A DNA stretch of 64,000 nt. Origin: Hyphomicrobium sp. D-2. Its GTDB lineage: Bacteria; Pseudomonadota; Alphaproteobacteria; Rhizobiales; Hyphomicrobiaceae. The notes beneath the pieces are model-generated. The model did no database searches and was not told where the DNA came from. It saw nothing but the letters and a program-made list of their open reading frames with translations. Where the stretch lies: contig NZ_JARXLA010000005.1 in NCBI RefSeq assembly GCF_029872155.1, positions 248,001 to 312,000 on the forward strand. The letters are read 5' to 3'. Numbering within the stretch: position 1 is the stretch's first letter; every line of letters starts with the position of its first letter. Of this stretch, positions 45,573 to 55,635 are shown in pieces. Position numbers and translations under genes: made by a program.

Positions 45573-46823
45573 ATGACACTTGCCTCCGGCGCGTGCGGCC
45601 TTGACTTCGGCACCTCTAACAGCGCCATCGGCCACGCTGCGGAAGCCCACCCCGCGCTGATCCCGCTGCAGGACGGGCGGGTTTCAATCCCCACCGCAGT
45701 GTTCTTCAGCTTCGAGGACGCAAGCGTCACCTTCGGCCGCGATGCCGTCTCCCGCTACTTGCAGCGCGAGAACGGCCGCCTGATGCGCTCGCTGAAATCT
45801 GTGCTCGGATCTTCGCTCATCAACGAGCAAACGCAGGTTGGAGCAAAGCGCCTCCGATTTGACGAGATCGTCTCTCTGTTCCTCAGCTACGTGCGCAAGG
45901 CCGCCGACGAGCCTTCATCGGTCGTCATGGGCCGCCCTGTGTTTTTCGTGGACGAGAACCCCGAGGCCGACAAGAACGCGGAGGATCAACTGCGGCAGGC
46001 GGCGCAGCATGCAGGCTTCAAGCACATTGAATTCCAGTTCGAGCCGATCGCCGCGGCCCTCGACTACGAGCGTCAGGTGAGCGCCGAAGAGCTTGCGTTC
46101 GTGGTCGATATCGGCGGCGGCACGTCGGACTTCTCCATCGTCCGCGTCTCTCCGCATCGGCGCGGCAAGCCGGACCGCAAGTCCGACATTCTTGCCTATT
46201 CGGGCGTGCACATTGGCGGTACCGATTTTGACCGCCGACTGGAACTCGATGCCGTGCTTCCCAGTCTTGGACTTGGTGCCAAGCTTCGTCACAAGAACAT
46301 GGAAACACCCTCATGGTGGTACCAGGACCTTGCAACCTGGCAGCGCATCAACTTCCTCTATGACACGAAGATCTTCGCCGACATTCGCCAGGTGCGCCGC
46401 GATATGTTCGAGCCTGAAAGGCTCGACCGGCTGCTTGAGGTGCTGGAGAACAGGAAGGGCCACGCGCTGTTGACCGCCGTCGAGGACGTCAAGATCCAGC
46501 TCTCATCCGTTAGTCAGGTGTCGATGGATTTGCAGAGGCTCGCGGGCATCGCGCCAATCGACATCACGAGGCAGCAGTTTGAGCGCGCAATCGCAGACCA
46601 GATCAGTCGGATTCATACGACGATCAGAACTACGCTGAGCCAGAGCAACGTGGCGGCCGATGCCATCGGCGCAGTGTTTCTGACCGGCGGTTCGTCGCGG
46701 ATACCGATGCTGCTGGCGACGTTGCGCGAGGCGTTTGGCAATGCCCGCATCGTGGAAGGTGATGCGTTCGGCTCCGTGGCCACAGGGCTCGCACTCGAAG
46801 CGCACAGTCGCTTTGGTTCGTAG
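45573..46823 (+). CDS. Hsp70-like ATPase, YegD type
   Basis: A 416-residue protein with an actin/Hsp70 ATPase fold. Phosphate-1 is CGLDFGTSNSAIGH (residues 8-21), phosphate-2 is VVDIGGGTSDFSIVR, HIGGTDFDRRLE follows, and the adenosine motif is AVFLTGGSSRIPMLL. It is shorter than DnaK and lacks the C-terminal substrate-binding domain, as in YegD proteins. These are putative chaperones of unknown clients. ATG follows AGGAAGC. It stands alone between tRNA-Pro and the autotransporter region. Confidence 0.9.
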   Translation: MTLASGACGLDFGTSNSAIGHAAEAHPALIPLQDGRVSIPTAVFFSFEDASVTFGRDAVSRYLQRENGRLMRSLKSVLGSSLINEQTQVGAKRLRFDEIVSLFLSYVRKAADEPSSVVMGRPVFFVDENPEADKNAEDQLRQAAQHAGFKHIEFQFEPIAAALDYERQVSAEELAFVVDIGGGTSDFSIVRVSPHRRGKPDRKSDILAYSGVHIGGTDFDRRLELDAVLPSLGLGAKLRHKNMETPSWWYQDLATWQRINFLYDTKIFADIRQVRRDMFEPERLDRLLEVLENRKGHALLTAVEDVKIQLSSVSQVSMDLQRLAGIAPIDITRQQFERAIADQISRIHTTIRTTLSQSNVAADAIGAVFLTGGSSRIPMLLATLREAFGNARIVEGDAFGSVATGLALEAHSRFGS

Positions 46824-47265
46824 CGCGCTTGATGCCGCGCTTCTCCAACGGCAGACGCCCCCGAATGAAGATACCGCGTTGTTCAGTGGTGATGTCGGTG
46901 GCGGTTTTTCGTCTGGAACGGTCGAGGGCGCGGCTTCAGCTTCACGACAAGAAGGGGGCAGCGCAGGCCGGTGCGCAAAATTTAAACGGTAGCGTCTAGC
47001 AGCGGCCTTTAAATTTCAATTTGCAACGCTCAGCATCGGTCTCTGATTGCGACAGAGTATATAGCGCGAATGTCTGACGGTCATTTGTCAGTGTACCGTG
47101 TTTTCTTTGTGACAGAGTTAAACGCATCTCTTTTCGTGCTGGCGATCAGCGTCGCTGGGCGATGCAGATCAATCATTGTGATCCGTGATCTGAGTTGTTG
47201 GCGACGATGGCCAAGACCAGAATAAATTTTGCTTACCCGTTTGTATGCAGAAATTTAGAAAAGTC
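46824..47265. other. AT-richer intergenic region before the autotransporter remnant
   Basis: This 440-bp stretch is less GC-rich than the surroundings, especially 46980-47265. No gene, IS end or RNA was recognised. It may be decayed sequence of the remnant listed next. Confidence 0.4.
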
Positions 47266-47420
47266 GACTACGGCGACCCAGCCTCTGTTGCGATTTTCCG
47301 CGTGATGTGAAGACGGAGTTTTCGTCCGTCACAGGCTTCATTTTATTGGCAGCCGACATGGGCGGCATGACGTTCGATATCAGCACAAGTTTCGCGGCTG
47401 CCGTCGGCGACGGCGCCTGA
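47266..47420 (+). pseudogene. Decayed C-terminal fragment of an autotransporter beta-domain
   Basis: From 47307 the frame reads VKTEFSSVTGFILLAADMGG, then MTFDIS and a stop at 47418-47420. It aligns base for base with 49741-49855 of the intact autotransporter (PKTKFSSATGFIPFAADMGG, then TTFEIN). Similarity continues upstream to about 47266, with one apparent base deletion and a stop codon in between. The fragment stops about 40 codons before the family C terminus. It is therefore the broken tail of a second, related autotransporter gene just upstream of the intact one. Confidence 0.8.
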
Positions 47421-47493
47421 CAGGGTTTTTGGCAGGGAGAATTTCCTGCCGTTTGAGCAGCGGCGTGCGGTTCCGGCAACAAGGAGCTCAGCT

Positions 47494-49947
47494 TTGAAGC
47501 CTTCGGTTTTTCAAAACATAAAATCGCGCGGGAGACATCCGTTTTTTTGGGGCTGTGCAGCGGTATTGGCGCATATCTCGATCGAGGTCGCCGTGGTGGC
47601 CGATGCTGCCGCTCAAGCCGTGATTGCAAACGGAACGACTGTGAACGCAACAGGCTCTTATAATACCGGTACAACCGACGGGTTGCCCGGTGTTGGTCTG
47701 TTTGCAAGGGATGATGGTGTCATCAACGGCGACTCTGCGCTGTCTGTAACGACAGGTGGAGTTGGCGCTCACGGCGCCTACGCTTATACCCGCGGCTTGA
47801 TTGCGCTTGAAGGCTCGACCATCACGACGAGCGGTAACCTGTCCGATGGTGCGTCTGGAATATATGATAGTGAGCTGCGCATCCTCGCCGGAACGAGCAT
47901 CACGACAAACGGTAGCTCCGCACGCGGCGTCTCGGCATTTACAAATACAGTAATCTTCGTTGACAGCTCGACCATCACAACGACCGGGAGCTTCTCCAAT
48001 GGCGCTGTTGGGAGTAACAATGGCACGATCAACATCAACAGTTCGAGCATTACGACGAGTGGAGATGACGGTTGGGGCATGTACGCTGATGGCTATAGCG
48101 TTATCACTCTCAACGGTTCGAGCATTGTGACGAGCGGGGCTGGGGCTCATGGTGGCTATTCATATTGGCTCGGCACGTTCAACATCAACAGTTCGAGCAT
48201 TACGACGAGTGGTATTGGTGCAGACGCTATTCATGTCAATAGCGGCGACAACTGGGTCACTGTCACCGGCAGCACGTTGAGTGCAGCGAACGGTGCCGGC
48301 TTCAATGTCGAGGCGGGTAAGCTGTTTGCTACCGTCACAAACTCCACTGTGACGGGAGGCGATGAACTTCTGAACGTTGCCATTGGTGCCACACTTGATT
48401 TTGAGGCCGTCGGTTCGACATTGACGGGCTCGGCAACAACTGCTGTTGGCGGCACTTCTACGCTCATTTTGCGGGACACGCGTTGGAACGTCACCGACGA
48501 CTCAAACGTTACGCTTTTGCTCAATCATGCAGGCAGCGTTGTGCAGTTCACGCCGCCGGGTTCTAGCGCCGGGCCGTTCAAGACGTTGTCCGTAAATGAC
48601 TACGTCGGTCAGGGCGGCACGCTGGGCATAAACACGCAGCTTGGCGGCGATGGATCGCCTTCCGATAAACTTGTGATCGATGGCGGAGCTGGCGTCGGCA
48701 CGTCTCAACTCGCGGTCAACAACGTCGGCGGTGGCGGCGACCTTACCCAACTAAACGGAATTCTGGTCGTCGATGCGATCAACGGCGGCACAACGGTGCC
48801 AGGCCTGTTCACGCTCGCAGCTCCGGTCATCGCTGGCCCTTATGAATACTCGCTCTATCGGGGCAGCGAAGATGCTTCCAATCCAAACGCCTGGTATCTG
48901 CGCTCCGAGCTGAACTGCGCACTCGATCCATCGGCGCCCATCTGCGGCAATGACATCCCAGACTGGCGACAGGAAACTTCGCTCTACGCGGCTGTGCCTG
49001 CGATGACGCTGCTCTATGGCCGCCTGATGCTCGACACGCTGCATGAGCGGCGCGGCACGTTAGTCAGTGCATACGCCGAAGGCGCACCTAATGCTGCATG
49101 GGCGCGTGTCATCGGCCAGCATGGTGATCGCGACGGCGGCAAGGGCGGCATCTATGGCGCCGGCCCGAAATACGATTATGACTTCTGGGCCTTCCAGGGC
49201 GGTATGGACCTTTATCGCGACGGCGATGTCGGAACGTCACGCAATCACGCCGGTGCATTCTTCGTCATCGGCCATGGCTCCGGCGATGTTCAGCACATCG
49301 GCGATGGCAAAGCGGGTGAGAACAGCTTCATGGCCTACAGCTGGGGCGCCTACTGGACCCATTACACGCCAGAAAATGCCTACGTCGACGCGCTGCTGTT
49401 AGGATCGTGGTACGATATTGATGCCAAGTCCAACCGCATCCCGAAGATGAAAACAGATGGCGGCGCCTTCGGTGCTTCGCTTGAAGGCGGCTATCCGGTT
49501 TACACGGGGCCCGGTGGCTTCAGCATCGAACCGCAGGCGCAGTTCGCCTATCAGACCATCAACCTCAACAACGGATCGGACGTTGCCGCGCAGGTGCACT
49601 TCGATAACGTCAACTCGCTGGTGGGCCGTGTGGGTGTTCGCTTCGCGCAGGACTTCGGCACCCCGACCTGGCTGACCGGTGAACCATCTACCTTCACCGC
49701 CTGGGTGCGGCCGAACTTCTGGTACGAGTTCCTCGGCGATCCGAAGACGAAGTTTTCATCCGCCACCGGTTTCATCCCGTTCGCGGCCGACATGGGCGGC
49801 ACGACGTTCGAGATCAACACCGGCTTCTCGACTGACATCGGCGATGGCACCGCGATCTACGCCAACGCGTCATATCTTGTCGGCATCGGCGAACACGCGG
49901 ACGGCAACGCCTATGACGGCAAACTCGGCGTCAAGGTTGCTTGGTGA
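47494..49947 (+). CDS. Autotransporter (type V secretion) with Ser/Thr/Gly-rich passenger
   Basis: An 817-residue outer-membrane protein that exports its own N-terminal passenger. The start is TTG at 47494, supported by AAGGAG 8 bases upstream, followed by an extended signal peptide ending VADAAAQA. The passenger (about 45-500) has repeated short units such as INSSSITTSG and ITTSGNLSDG that predict a beta helix. The beta-barrel domain begins near residue 535 (AWARVIGQHGDRDG) and ends in LGVKVAW with a terminal aromatic. Passenger DNA is AT-richer than the barrel and neighbours. Adhesion or surface-pattern function is usual for the family; the target is unknown. Confidence 0.9.
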   Translation: MKPSVFQNIKSRGRHPFFWGCAAVLAHISIEVAVVADAAAQAVIANGTTVNATGSYNTGTTDGLPGVGLFARDDGVINGDSALSVTTGGVGAHGAYAYTRGLIALEGSTITTSGNLSDGASGIYDSELRILAGTSITTNGSSARGVSAFTNTVIFVDSSTITTTGSFSNGAVGSNNGTININSSSITTSGDDGWGMYADGYSVITLNGSSIVTSGAGAHGGYSYWLGTFNINSSSITTSGIGADAIHVNSGDNWVTVTGSTLSAANGAGFNVEAGKLFATVTNSTVTGGDELLNVAIGATLDFEAVGSTLTGSATTAVGGTSTLILRDTRWNVTDDSNVTLLLNHAGSVVQFTPPGSSAGPFKTLSVNDYVGQGGTLGINTQLGGDGSPSDKLVIDGGAGVGTSQLAVNNVGGGGDLTQLNGILVVDAINGGTTVPGLFTLAAPVIAGPYEYSLYRGSEDASNPNAWYLRSELNCALDPSAPICGNDIPDWRQETSLYAAVPAMTLLYGRLMLDTLHERRGTLVSAYAEGAPNAAWARVIGQHGDRDGGKGGIYGAGPKYDYDFWAFQGGMDLYRDGDVGTSRNHAGAFFVIGHGSGDVQHIGDGKAGENSFMAYSWGAYWTHYTPENAYVDALLLGSWYDIDAKSNRIPKMKTDGGAFGASLEGGYPVYTGPGGFSIEPQAQFAYQTINLNNGSDVAAQVHFDNVNSLVGRVGVRFAQDFGTPTWLTGEPSTFTAWVRPNFWYEFLGDPKTKFSSATGFIPFAADMGGTTFEINTGFSTDIGDGTAIYANASYLVGIGEHADGNAYDGKLGVKVAW
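48029..48212 (+). repeat. Two 34-bp direct repeats, 150 bp apart, in the autotransporter passenger
   Basis: TCAACATCAACAGTTCGAGC followed by ATTACGACGAGTGG occurs identically at 48029-48062 and 48179-48212. The spacing of 150 bp equals 50 codons, so both copies encode the same INSSSITTSG unit in frame. A partial third copy (TCGACCATCACGACGAGCGG) lies at 47817. Confidence 0.9.
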
Positions 49948-50218
49948 GGCAGGCAACGCCCCCGCGATAAAACGGGGCCTGTTCCGCCGACAAGCGATGC
50001 CGGTTTTTCACGTCATCTCATCGTTCGCTCTAATGAAAGCGACGCGGGTTGCGGTTGCTGAATAGGCAACTCGATCAACGCATGAAGCTGCGCGGCCGGC
50101 ACAATGCGGGCGAACTTAACCATCGCCGCTGCGAATGCGCCATTTTTCTGTGGCGTGGTCATGGTCTCTGTTAAAGGGTGACGCGATTTGAGCCCGACGC
50201 AACACAGGCCTTCAATAC

Positions 50219-52930
50219 ATGCTGGCAACCCTCATTTTGATCGCGGTGTTGACTGTTTGGCTGCTGGTTAGCGGACAGCTCACGGCATTGAAGGAGCGCC
50301 TTGCGAAGGCGGAGGCCGCAATCCGCGCGCTTGAACTTGAGCTTCAGGGTGCCGGTGTACTGACAGCGCGGGCGGCTGCAGAGCCCGAACCGCTTGCCGA
50401 CGAGCAATCGGCGCAGGAACCTGCTGCCGTGGAGGAAACGCCGCAAGCGTCAGTTCCGCAAGCTCCGGTTGCGCCTGCGTTGCCGACGCGCGTATCGGAG
50501 CAGTCGGATGCCCATGCGCCCGGATTTGAGGAACGGATCGGCACGCGTTGGGCAGTGTGGGTTGGCGGCGCGGCGCTTGCCGTTGGTGGCATTTTCCTCG
50601 TCAACTATTCCATCGAAGCTGGACTGATCGGCCCGACAACCCGCGTTGTCTTCGGTGCGTTGTTTGCCCTTGCGCTGGTGGGCGCGGGCGAGTGGATGCG
50701 TCGTGGCGAACGCGCGCTGCCGATGGATATTGTGCCGACAGCGCACATTCCCGGTATTTTGACCGCAGCGGGAACGATGGTGCTGTTCGGCACTATCTAC
50801 GCCGCCCACGCGCTTTACGGACTAATTGGTTCGGGGACGGCGTTCGTGCTGCTCGGCGCGGCGGGATTGACGACAATGCTGGCGTCGGCGCTGCACGGCC
50901 CGGCGCTTGCTGGCATCGGCCTCGTGGGTGCCATGGTGACGCCGCTGCTTGTCAGTTCGTCGGAGCCCAATCCCTGGGCGCTGGTTATCTTCCTGGCGAT
51001 TATCAGCGCTTCGGCGCTTGGGCTTGCCCGCTTGCGCCGCTGGCTATGGCTGGCGCTGGTGAACACAGCAGGTGTCGTGCTGTGGGGCATTGTGCTTGCG
51101 CAGCCCGATGAACCATGGGTTTCGGCAGCGTTCGCGCATACGTTGATCCAGCTTGCACTGGCCAGTGTTTGCTTCGCAGTCGCGCCACATACACGAACGC
51201 CGGACGCTGAAGCGCAGCCGGATTGGATCGCGGTTGTTTCGCTGGGTGCGCTGACGCTGCTGGTGACATTGGTGCTGTTCGTGAGCGCTTCCGCGGGCGC
51301 CGATGCCGGATGGGGTCTGTTCGCCGCCAGTGCGATGGCCATTCTGGCCGCGACGGCATGGCTTTCAGCGCCATCCGCCGTAGCGTCTGTGTTCGCGGGC
51401 GTCGTGGCGATTGCCGTTGCGTTGCTGTGGCGGGGTGTTGATGCGCCGCCGCCGGAGTCGAGCCTGTGGCCTGCGGTAGGCGCGATCATGCGACTGCCTG
51501 ACGTGCTGCATGTTTACTTCCCGTTCGTGGCGTTCTCGTCGCTGGCGGTTTCACTTGTCGCCGCAATGCGCCTGCACAACGGGCGCGAACTGCCGGTTGC
51601 AACCGCAGCGCTCTATGCGCTTGCGGCTACGGTGCCGCCGCTCGCCGCACTGACGGTTGCGTATTTGCGCATCACGCAGTTCGACGGCTCGATACCCTTC
51701 GCGCTGTTTGGGCTTGTGCTGGCGTTTATCTTCGCCGATGCCGCGAGCCGATTTCAGAACAGTGAAGGTGATCCGCCGTCCGCAGTACCGCATCTGGCAG
51801 CTGGCGCGTTCGCCGCTGCGGCGATCGCTGCGCTGTCGTTCGCGCTGGTGGCAATGCTCGACCGTGGTTATCTCACCGTAGCGTTTGCGTTGTCGGCGCT
51901 TGGTGTTTCGTATGTGGCCACGCAGAAGCGCATTCCGGTGCTTCGCTATGCTGCTGCGGCGCTGGGTGTCGTGGTGTTGGGACGTGTCGCGTGGGATCCC
52001 GTCATCATGGGGGCCGAGGTCGGCTCCTGGCCGATATTCAACTGGCTGCTTGTCGGCTATGGCGTTCCGGCGGTGTGCTTTGCATTTGCCGCACGGTTGT
52101 TGCGCCGTGATGGCGATGATTTCGCGGTTCGCTGCGCCGACAGCCTGAGCATTATCTTCGCGGGGCTGCTCGCATTCTTCCAGATCCGTCATCTGACGAA
52201 CGGCGGAGATCCGCTGGTTGATGGATCGAGCATGATCGAGCAGGGGCTTATCACCTTCGTCAGCCTTGGTTTCGCGGCGGGCTTGCTGCGGCTCGATCTG
52301 GGGCGCGCGAATGCCGTGTTCCGCGCCGCTTCCTATGCGTTCACCGGCGTGGCGATCGTCAGCGCCATCGTCGGGTTGGGCGTGGCGTGGAACCCTTACA
52401 TTAGAAACGAACCGGTAACGGGCGGTTGGATCGTCAACGATCTTCTTCTCGGCTATCTGCTGCCGTCGCTGATGGCACTGTATCTGGCGCGGATCTCACG
52501 GAGCGTGCGCCCGCGCTGGTACACGGTCAGCGCAGCGAGTCTGTCGTTCGTGCTGGCGTTCCTTTACGTGACGCTGAACGTGCGTCACCTGTTCCACGGC
52601 GCCAACATAGGCTTTATGCGGCCAACGACCGGCATGGAGCAGTGGGCCTATTCGGTTGCATGGCTGGCGCTCGGGCTGGTGCTTCTTGCCTATGGCATCT
52701 GGCGCGGGTCTTCCGAAGCGCGGTTGGCGTCGGGCGTGTTGGTGTTGATGGCGACGCTGAAGGTCTTCCTGTTCGATCTCTCCGGTGTCGACGGGATCTG
52801 GCGTGCGCTGTCCTTCATCTGCCTTGGCGTTGTGCTGATCGGCATCGGGCTTGCGTATCAACGGGTGTTGTTCGCCCGGCCGCGTCCGCAGGTCGACCTT
52901 GCCGGAGATGGCGAGCCGACGGGGGCCTAG
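50219..52930 (+). CDS. DUF2339 large polytopic membrane protein
   Basis: A 903-residue inner-membrane protein with an N-terminal helix and coiled coil (LKERLAKAEAAIRALELELQ), an Ala/Pro/Glu linker to about residue 95, and more than 20 predicted helices. The entry segment FEERIGTRWAVWVGGAALAV followed by GGIFLVNYSIEAGLIGP is the signature of DUF2339. Function is unknown across the family. ATG at 50219 is near the preceding small intergenic region and has no strong ribosome site. It is not in an operon with the next gene, dctA. Confidence 0.9.
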   Translation: MLATLILIAVLTVWLLVSGQLTALKERLAKAEAAIRALELELQGAGVLTARAAAEPEPLADEQSAQEPAAVEETPQASVPQAPVAPALPTRVSEQSDAHAPGFEERIGTRWAVWVGGAALAVGGIFLVNYSIEAGLIGPTTRVVFGALFALALVGAGEWMRRGERALPMDIVPTAHIPGILTAAGTMVLFGTIYAAHALYGLIGSGTAFVLLGAAGLTTMLASALHGPALAGIGLVGAMVTPLLVSSSEPNPWALVIFLAIISASALGLARLRRWLWLALVNTAGVVLWGIVLAQPDEPWVSAAFAHTLIQLALASVCFAVAPHTRTPDAEAQPDWIAVVSLGALTLLVTLVLFVSASAGADAGWGLFAASAMAILAATAWLSAPSAVASVFAGVVAIAVALLWRGVDAPPPESSLWPAVGAIMRLPDVLHVYFPFVAFSSLAVSLVAAMRLHNGRELPVATAALYALAATVPPLAALTVAYLRITQFDGSIPFALFGLVLAFIFADAASRFQNSEGDPPSAVPHLAAGAFAAAAIAALSFALVAMLDRGYLTVAFALSALGVSYVATQKRIPVLRYAAAALGVVVLGRVAWDPVIMGAEVGSWPIFNWLLVGYGVPAVCFAFAARLLRRDGDDFAVRCADSLSIIFAGLLAFFQIRHLTNGGDPLVDGSSMIEQGLITFVSLGFAAGLLRLDLGRANAVFRAASYAFTGVAIVSAIVGLGVAWNPYIRNEPVTGGWIVNDLLLGYLLPSLMALYLARISRSVRPRWYTVSAASLSFVLAFLYVTLNVRHLFHGANIGFMRPTTGMEQWAYSVAWLALGLVLLAYGIWRGSSEARLASGVLVLMATLKVFLFDLSGVDGIWRALSFICLGVVLIGIGLAYQRVLFARPRPQVDLAGDGEPTGA

Positions 52931-53019
52931 CCGCTAACCTGGCAGAATTTCCACCGCACGCCCTGATCGGTGATTTATATATGGCCTAAACAACACAGCC
53001 TTTCTGGGGGGATACAACG

Positions 53020-54339
53020 ATGACGCTTTCTGCGCCGCTCGGCGATGCGGGATCGGGCGGCCCGGCGAAGCGGGCGTTCTATTCGCACCTTTATGTGCAG
53101 GTGCTGGTGGCCATCGCGATCGGTGTTGCGCTGGGCCATTACTATCCGGAATTGGGCGAGAAGATGCGCCCGCTGGCGGATGGCTTCATCAAGCTGATCA
53201 AGATGATCATCGGCCCGATCATCTTCTGCACGGTCGTGCATGGCATCGCGTCGATGTCAAACCTGCGGGCTGTCGGCAGTGCCGGTATCAAGGCGCTGAT
53301 ATATTTTGAGCTGGTGACAACGGCGGCGCTGGCGCTTGGCCTTATCGTGGCCAACGTGTTGCAGCCGGGCGCGGGGATGAATGTCGATCCCAGCAAGATC
53401 GATGCTGCGTCGGTGGCCAGTTACGTCGACAAGGCGGAACATCAAAGCACGGTTGAGTATCTGCTCGACATCATTCCGCGCACGGTTGTGAGTGCGTTTG
53501 CAGACGGCAATATTCTGCAGATCCTGCTGTTCTCGCTGCTGTTCGCCTTCGCGTTGCAGGCGACCGGTGCGCGCGGAAAGCTGGTGCTCGATTTGGTGGA
53601 ACAGACGTCGCAGGTGCTGTTCAACATCGTTGGCTACATCATGAAGCTGGCGCCAATCGGGGCGTTCGGCGCCATGGCTTTCACCATCGGCAAATACGGT
53701 TTTGAAACCCTTGGTTCGCTGGCTAGCCTGATGGGTGCATTCTATCTTACCTGCGTTGCCTTTGTCGTGTTTGTGCTGGGCCCGATTGCCTGGCTTACAG
53801 GCTTCAGCATTTTCCGCTTCATCCGCTACATCAAGGATGAACTGCTGATCGTGCTGGGCACGTCATCATCAGAGTCGGTGCTGCCGCGCATGATCCAGCG
53901 CATGAAGAAGCTGGGCTGCGAGGAATCGATCGTCGGGCTGGTGATCCCGACCGGCTATTCGTTCAACCTCGACGGCACGTGCATTTACCTGACGATGGCG
54001 ACGCTGTTTCTTGCGCAGGCAACGAATGTCGATCTGTCGCTGGCGCAACAGCTCGGTATTCTGGGCGTGTTGCTGCTGACATCGAAAGGTGCGGCGGGCG
54101 TTACGGGATCGGGGTTCATCGTGCTGGCCGCGACGTTGGCCTCAACGCACACGATTGACGTTGCGGCCATGGCGCTGATCCTTGGCATCGACCGCTTCAT
54201 GTCGGAAGCGCGGGCGCTGACCAACCTGATCGGTAATGGCGTTGCAACGGTTGTGGTGGCGCGCTGGGAAGGTGCGCTGGATGTGGACAGGATGCATGCC
54301 GAGCTGAACGGAGCAGGCAGTGCCGAGCGCACGGCCTGA
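53020..54339 (+). CDS. dctA: C4-dicarboxylate:cation symporter DctA
   Basis: DctA imports succinate, fumarate and malate with protons or sodium. The 439-residue protein shows the DAACS family helices and signatures [60 protein letters not shown] and [15 protein letters not shown]. The start follows GGGGGGATAC. No dctB/dctD two-component genes are adjacent, and no clear sigma-54 promoter was seen upstream. Confidence 0.95.
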   Translation: MTLSAPLGDAGSGGPAKRAFYSHLYVQVLVAIAIGVALGHYYPELGEKMRPLADGFIKLIKMIIGPIIFCTVVHGIASMSNLRAVGSAGIKALIYFELVTTAALALGLIVANVLQPGAGMNVDPSKIDAASVASYVDKAEHQSTVEYLLDIIPRTVVSAFADGNILQILLFSLLFAFALQATGARGKLVLDLVEQTSQVLFNIVGYIMKLAPIGAFGAMAFTIGKYGFETLGSLASLMGAFYLTCVAFVVFVLGPIAWLTGFSIFRFIRYIKDELLIVLGTSSSESVLPRMIQRMKKLGCEESIVGLVIPTGYSFNLDGTCIYLTMATLFLAQATNVDLSLAQQLGILGVLLLTSKGAAGVTGSGFIVLAATLASTHTIDVAAMALILGIDRFMSEARALTNLIGNGVATVVVARWEGALDVDRMHAELNGAGSAERTA

Positions 54340-54550
54340 CACGCATCAGGGGCATGGTTGCTGAGCGGCCCGGCGTTGATATGGCCTAGTAGGGCCGCAA
54401 GGCCAAGGTGCGCCGGTTTGATGGTGATCAAAGCCCGATGGCCGCGGTTCATAGCGCTATGGCCGCAGGTGCCTGTGGGTGCTATCTGCGCTATGCTTGC
54501 CGGCCAAAACCTTCACCGCTGACGTTAATGCTTACGACTGGAACGATCCC

Positions 54551-55504
54551 GTGGACCTGCCTATCTGCGTCGCTGCGCTTTACAAATTTCATCCGATTGA
54601 CGATTGCGCCGCTGCCCGCGAGCCGCTTGCCAAACTGTGCTGTTCGCGCGGTGTGAAGGGTACGCTGCTGCTCGCGCGTGAAGGCATTAACGGCACCATT
54701 GCGGGCTCCGACGAAGCCATCGCCGAAGTGCTTGATCACGTGCGCGGGCTTGTGGGCGAAGACAATCTGGAGGTGAAGTTTTCGCGGGCCAAGACGCAAC
54801 CGTTCTATCGCATGAAAGTGCGCATCAAGCATGAGATCGTGACGATGGGTGAACCCGACATCGATCCTCGACGGGATGTCGGCCAGTATATCCAGCCTGA
54901 ACAGTGGAACGCGTTGATCCAGGAACCGGGCACAATCCTGATCGATACGCGCAACGATTATGAGGTGGAGGTCGGAACGTTTGCTGGCGCGATCAATCCG
55001 CAGACCAAAACGTTTCGTGAGTTTCCGGCCTGGTTCAAGGCTGAGCGCGAACGGCTGCTGGGGCAGGGCACTGCGCCGAAGGTTGCCATGTTCTGCACCG
55101 GTGGCATCCGGTGCGAGAAGGCGACCGCGTATCTCAAGGCGCAGGGGCTCGATGAGGTTTATCATCTGCACGGCGGCATTCTGAAATATCTTGAGACGAT
55201 ACCTGCGGAGCAGAGCCTTTGGGAAGGCGAGTGCTTTGTGTTCGACGAACGCGTGACCGTTGGGCACGGGTTGGAGCTTGGGCACTATGCGCTGTGCCGT
55301 GCGTGCCGGCGGCCGCTGCGCGACGAGGATCGCACGTCGCCGTTGTTTGAGGATGGCGTGAGTTGTCCGGCATGCCATGGCGAGCGCAGCGATGAGCAGC
55401 GCGCCCGCTATCGCGAACGTCAAAAGCAGGAACGTCTGGCTGCGGAGCGTGGGGCGACGCACATCGGTGCGAACCCGAATGAACGGGCGGATGAAGAAAT
55501 CTAA
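54551..55504 (+). CDS. trhO: tRNA uridine(34) hydroxylase TrhO (rhodanese-like)
   Basis: TrhO makes 5-hydroxyuridine at tRNA wobble position 34. The 317-residue product has the N-terminal domain ([20 protein letters not shown]) and a rhodanese domain ([20 protein letters not shown]). The active loop is [17 protein letters not shown] with the catalytic Cys, and two CxxC pairs (CRACRRP, CPACHGE) near the C terminus likely bind zinc. GTG at 54551 gives the usual start VAALYKF; the longer frame from 54479 adds an unconserved leader. There are no operon partners. Confidence 0.88.
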   Translation: MDLPICVAALYKFHPIDDCAAAREPLAKLCCSRGVKGTLLLAREGINGTIAGSDEAIAEVLDHVRGLVGEDNLEVKFSRAKTQPFYRMKVRIKHEIVTMGEPDIDPRRDVGQYIQPEQWNALIQEPGTILIDTRNDYEVEVGTFAGAINPQTKTFREFPAWFKAERERLLGQGTAPKVAMFCTGGIRCEKATAYLKAQGLDEVYHLHGGILKYLETIPAEQSLWEGECFVFDERVTVGHGLELGHYALCRACRRPLRDEDRTSPLFEDGVSCPACHGERSDEQRARYRERQKQERLAAERGATHIGANPNERADEEI

Positions 55505-55635
55505 ATACGGGCGTTGCACGGGCCTGCACCGACGTTGCCTGCCGATTGAAAGCGTGCAATTGCTGCGTATGAAGACGCGTATATTTTAGAAGTATTCCGC
55601 CAGCGGACTGGCGTGGTGTGCGTTAGGGTTTCGAT

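Noticed and set aside
50013-50162. A 49-residue minus-strand frame starting at 50162 (MTTPQKNGAFAAAM...)
   Set aside because: It has a weak GAGA ribosome site and an amphipathic look, but no homologue that I recognise and only short length; not enough support for a gene.
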